Assembly (NCBI RefSeq): GCF_004354045.1
Contig: NZ_SMRT01000019.1
Span: forward strand, 62,001 to 126,000
Direction: 5' to 3'
Length of the DNA stretch: 64,000 bases
From: Paenibacillus piri
GTDB taxonomy: Bacteria; Bacillota; Bacilli; Paenibacillales; NBRC-103111
Below are positions 61,461 to 64,000 of this stretch, piece after piece. Numbering within the stretch: the first letter of the stretch is position 1; every line of letters begins with the position of its first letter. The position numbers were made by a program, and so were the translations under genes. The notes under the pieces are model-generated. The model did no database searches. It was not told where the DNA came from and was given only the letters and a program-made list of their open reading frames with translations.

Positions 61461-61565
61461 TTGGCCTGTTATTAGCCAAAATATGTAATTCCAGTAACGT
61501 TTGGTCGGCTTATAGTCAAAGCCGTTACGAATTTATAAACTGGACGTCAGAGAATAGGAGAAGAA

Positions 61566-62132
61566 ATGAAAAATGCAAGAATTATGAATAAACAAGAGAG
61601 AATTGAAACAGTCTTTTTATATGGAGTTTTCATTTGTTACATACTTTTTTTATTTAAATTATTGTTCTTATCAAGAGTTTCACTTTTGGATTTGTTAAAT
61701 AGTCAAAGGACTTTAGATAGGTCAATCAATCTCATTCCTTTTTATAGTATAAAGGAATATATATTTAGCAACTCTGCCACTATAAAAAATTTCGCTTTTG
61801 CTAATGTGGTTGGCAATATAGTTATCTTTATTCCTCTTGGCACATATTTGTCAGCATTCAAAAACGATAAAAGAGTAATAACCAATCTGCTATTTATATT
61901 CATAGTGAGTTTATTTATTGAAATCATTCAGGGGCTTTTAGGCATTGGAGCATCAGACATTGATGACATAATTTTAAATTGTTTGGGTGGATTAGTTGGT
62001 ATTATAGGGTATAAGTTTTTAATGTTTATATTACGAGATGAGAAAAAAGTACGTACTGCAATTACAACACTATCAGCAATAGGATTGCCTGTTTTATTAT
62101 ATTTATTATTTGTGGTGAGATTGCGTCTCTGA
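61566..62132 (+). CDS. VanZ-family membrane protein
   Basis: Protein of 188 residues with about five helices. VanZ-family signs are INLIPFYSI after the first helix, NVVGNIVIFIPLGTYLS, and FIEIIQGLLGIGASDIDDIILNCLGGLVGIIGYK with the conserved acidic cluster. In some organisms VanZ proteins give low-level resistance to teicoplanin or lipid-targeting drugs; here only the family can be claimed. The start has TAGGAGA. It lies directly before the ABC-F control region. Confidence 0.9.
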   Translation: MKNARIMNKQERIETVFLYGVFICYILFLFKLLFLSRVSLLDLLNSQRTLDRSINLIPFYSIKEYIFSNSATIKNFAFANVVGNIVIFIPLGTYLSAFKNDKRVITNLLFIFIVSLFIEIIQGLLGIGASDIDDIILNCLGGLVGIIGYKFLMFILRDEKKVRTAITTLSAIGLPVLLYLLFVVRLRL

Positions 62133-62275
62133 ATATCTGGAGTCGTCACCTTTCGGTTGGTTTGTAGGGGTACAAACAAATTTTACCGGGTTGACGATTC
62201 TTTTTCTACCATTTAGTGGTTAATCAACAGGCCTGAGAAAATAATTGTCTAAACGATTGTGCGTGATTTACTGAA

Positions 62276-62304
62276 TTGACAGTCGGAGCAGTCGATGTTA
62301 TCAT
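62276..62304 (+). promoter_or_regulatory. Promoter of the ABC-F leader region
   Basis: TTGACA (62276-62281), a 17-base spacer and TATCAT (62299-62304) form a near-consensus sigma-A promoter. The expected transcription start is near 62311, just before the AGGAGG of the first leader peptide. Confidence 0.7.
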
Positions 62305-62337
62305 TACATATATTTTTAATTAGGAGGCTTGTCATCT

Positions 62338-62364
62338 ATGATACACTCCATGCGTTTAAGATAA
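62338..62364 (+). CDS. Macrolide-sensing leader peptide (MIHSMRLR)
   Basis: An eight-codon frame after a full AGGAGG (62322-62327) with a 10-base spacing. The product MIHSMRLR is nearly the start of the known ErmD leader (MTHSMRLR...), and contains the Arg-Leu-Arg '+x+' motif at which ribosomes carrying a macrolide arrest. Stalling here would change folding of the following terminator and switch on the ABC-F gene. Confidence 0.75.
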   Translation: MIHSMRLR

Positions 62365-62373
62365 GCTGGCAAT

Positions 62374-62411
62374 AAAAAAGCGGGTTTTTCCACATATTGT
62401 GGGCTTTTTTT
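62374..62411 (+). terminator. Attenuator terminator 1
   Basis: The arms AAAAAAGC / GCTTTTTT with an inner CCACA / TGTGG stem and a seven-T run start 10 bases after the leader-peptide stop. The position immediately after the leader is what ribosome-controlled attenuation needs. Confidence 0.65.
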
Positions 62412-62507
62412 GAGCTGCTTATTTTACGTGTGCAGGACATAGATCGCGATTTGGATAGCTTTTTTCGGGCTATGCCTCTTTCGGTGCGTTCTCTCTCGTG
62501 ATAAATG

Positions 62508-62548
62508 CAGATCTAAGCCCGCATTGTGGACTTGGATCTGTATTTTTT
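62508..62548 (+). terminator. Attenuator terminator 2
   Basis: The arms CAGATCTAAG / CTTGGATCTG (one G-T pair) around a 13-base loop are followed by TATTTTTT. It lies between the two leader peptides and would be a second stop for transcripts from the promoter at 62276. Confidence 0.65.
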
Positions 62549-62611
62549 ATTGCCCAAATTGCTTCCGTCTATTCGAAATTTAGATGAAATAAACGGGAAG
62601 GGGCTATTAGT

Positions 62612-62644
62612 ATGCGATATATGCACTGGTACTTCTTTATATAA
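62612..62644 (+). CDS. Second leader peptide (MRYMHWYFFI)
   Basis: A ten-codon frame preceded by AAGGGG at a 9-base spacing, rich in aromatic residues. It ends 68 bases before the ABC-F start and just before two competing hairpins, as leader peptides of antibiotic-induced ABC-F genes do. The inducer cannot be predicted. Confidence 0.5.
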   Translation: MRYMHWYFFI

Positions 62645-62656
62645 TCCTCGCTTCAT

Positions 62657-62694
62657 AAATCGCAGGCTATCCTGCGAACAGAAAACTGCGATTT
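62657..62694 (+). promoter_or_regulatory. Competing hairpins before the ABC-F gene
   Basis: TCGCAGG (62660-62666) pairs with CCTGCGA (62671-62677) in one form. The overlapping AAATCGCAG (62657-62665) pairs with CTGCGATTT (62686-62694) in the other, close to the AAGGAGG at 62698-62704. The two are mutually exclusive. Confidence 0.5.
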
Positions 62695-62712
62695 CTGAAG
62701 GAGGTTATTATT

Positions 62713-64000
62713 GTGAATTTATTGATAAAAGCAAAAGATATTTATGTGGAATATATGGGTCGCGATATCCTGGATATCGACGAATTGGAGCTTTATGATT
62801 ATGATCGTATCGGTCTGGTAGGCGCAAACGGGGCAGGAAAGAGTACATTGTTAAAAGTATTGTTGGGTGAAACGCCAATACCGCAAGGTAAAATCGTCCG
62901 GGAGGCTAATTTTGCTTATATCCCGCAGTTGGATGATGTCGTCGTGCACGAGATAAAGGATCACGCTTTAATGGGCAAACTGGGAATTGACCGTATTCAT
63001 GTAGAGAACTTGAGCGGTGGTGAAGAAACACGGCTAAAAATTGCGCAAGCATTATCTAACGAGGTGCATGGTATCTTTGCTGATGAACCGACGTGCCACT
63101 TAGATCGTGATGGCATATACTTTTTAATCAACCAGCTTAAAAATTTTTCCGGCGCATTGCTCATTATAAGTCATGACCGCTATTTCCTTGATCAGGTCGT
63201 CGATAAAATTTGGGAACTGAAAGATGGAAAGATTACCGAGTATTGGGGGGGATATTCCGAATATTTGGCGCAAAAGGAAGAAGAACGGCAAACTCAAGCT
63301 GCACAATATAAGCAGTTTACTGCTGAACGAGACAGGTTAGAGAAGGCAATCACCGAAAAACAGAATCAGGCTCGGAAGATGGATCAAAAAGCGAAGGGAG
63401 CTTCAAGAAAAAACAGTTCTGAAAGCGGCGGACGTCTCGGTCATCAAAAAACGACGGGCAGCAAACAGAAGAAGCTCCATAATGCCGCTAAAAATATGGA
63501 GCATAGAATCGAGGCGCTTGGTGATGTGAAATCACCCGAAGCAGTTCGCTCCGTCCAATTCCGACAAAGCAAAGCCCTGGAGCTTCACAATCCGTTTCCT
63601 GTCACAGGGAAAGAGATTTGCAAACAGCTTGGGGGCAAGGTCATTTTTGAACATGCGTCTTTTCAATTTCCGTTGGGTGCCAAGATTGCGGTAACCGGTG
63701 CAAATGGAACAGGTAAAACGACGCTTTTCAAAATGATACTGGATCGCGAAGACGGCATCTCCATATCTCCTAAAGCGGAAATCGGCTGCTTTGCTCAAAA
63801 AGGTTACAAGTTTGACCGTAATCAGGGTGTTATGGAGTTCATGCTGGAATACTGTGATTATCAGGTGCCGGAAATTCGCGCTGTACTGGCATCTATGGGA
63901 TTCTCTCATCATGATGTACGCAAGGAGCTATCTGTTTTAAGTGGCGGCGAAATGATTAAATTGCAGCTTGCCAAAATGCTGCTGGGGCGATATAACATCT
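62713..64000 (+). CDS. ABC-F ribosome-protection-type ATPase (3' end missing)
   Basis: Soluble twin-ATPase protein of the antibiotic-resistance ABC-F group (Msr/Vga/Lsa-like), which displaces drugs from the ribosome. The first domain has GANGAGKST, LSGGEETRLKIAQAL, and FADEPTCHLD; a basic, coiled interdomain linker of about 100 residues follows (ERQTQAAQYKQF to AAKNMEHRI). The second domain begins GANGTGKTT and reaches LSGGEMIKLQLAKMLL at the window end. The GTG start is eight bases after AAGGAGG. At least 429 codons are present. No membrane domain exists, so it is not a transporter. The leader peptides upstream support macrolide-type induction. Confidence 0.9.
   Translation, partial: MNLLIKAKDIYVEYMGRDILDIDELELYDYDRIGLVGANGAGKSTLLKVLLGETPIPQGKIVREANFAYIPQLDDVVVHEIKDHALMGKLGIDRIHVENLSGGEETRLKIAQALSNEVHGIFADEPTCHLDRDGIYFLINQLKNFSGALLIISHDRYFLDQVVDKIWELKDGKITEYWGGYSEYLAQKEEERQTQAAQYKQFTAERDRLEKAITEKQNQARKMDQKAKGASRKNSSESGGRLGHQKTTGSKQKKLHNAAKNMEHRIEALGDVKSPEAVRSVQFRQSKALELHNPFPVTGKEICKQLGGKVIFEHASFQFPLGAKIAVTGANGTGKTTLFKMILDREDGISISPKAEIGCFAQKGYKFDRNQGVMEFMLEYCDYQVPEIRAVLASMGFSHHDVRKELSVLSGGEMIKLQLAKMLLGRYNI

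Overview
The window looks like chromosomal DNA of a spore-forming Firmicute of the Paenibacillus type. The evidence is strong AGGAGG-type ribosome-binding sites, several LplB/YtcP-type sugar ABC permease pairs with lipoprotein binding proteins, very large membrane-anchored AraC regulators, a four-gene aa3-type quinol oxidase (qoxABCD) and a T-box leader. No rRNA, tRNA, CRISPR array, transposase or phage gene was seen. Gene content alone gives the genus and no species can be named.

Left part (1-14700): the end of an amidohydrolase gene and a Rieske protein gene lead, past a probable catabolite-control site, into a carbohydrate-uptake unit. It comprises two permeases, a GH42 beta-galactosidase, a binding protein, a membrane-bound AraC regulator and a second large glycosidase-like protein. 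Lipoate-protein ligase, a lipoprotein serpin and a two-helix membrane protein follow. 14700-21000 holds qoxDCBA on the minus strand with a promoter and an FNR-like site, a SIMPL-domain protein and a secreted phosphoesterase with a stalk domain. 21100-25100 is a LysR gene divergent from transketolase and a transaldolase-like enzyme; the spacer keeps what looks like the tail of a lost glucose-6-phosphate dehydrogenase gene.

25200-35900: a partly broken membrane-protein locus, a TetR gene between two matching operators, an acetyltransferase, a T-box-controlled short alanyl-tRNA synthetase paralogue, and a five-gene metal- or opine-type ABC transporter. The transporter lies behind a consensus Zur box embedded in a tandem repeat. 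35950-41800 is an electron-transport island: SCO copper chaperone, two CydA-like membrane subunits (one with a fused cytochrome c domain), two small cytochromes c and a two-component system. 41900-47100 has LysR, metE, a VOC protein and a Cys/His tetrad-repeat peptide that resembles heterocycloanthracin/sonorensin-type RiPP precursors.

47300-55900 is a second sugar unit: AraC regulator, two permeases, binding protein and a GH95-like hydrolase. 56100-62100 carries single genes (NUDIX, DJ-1/PfpI, flavin amine oxidase, aldo/keto reductase, membrane protein, VanZ). The window ends inside an ABC-F antibiotic-resistance-type ATPase. Its leader has a good promoter, an ErmD-like macrolide-sensing leader peptide, two terminators, a second short leader peptide and competing hairpins.

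The observations most worth following are the Cys-periodic RiPP-like peptide, the CydA-like/cytochrome c island, the Zur-box repeat array with the adjacent 55-nt palindrome, and the double-leader control region of the ABC-F gene.
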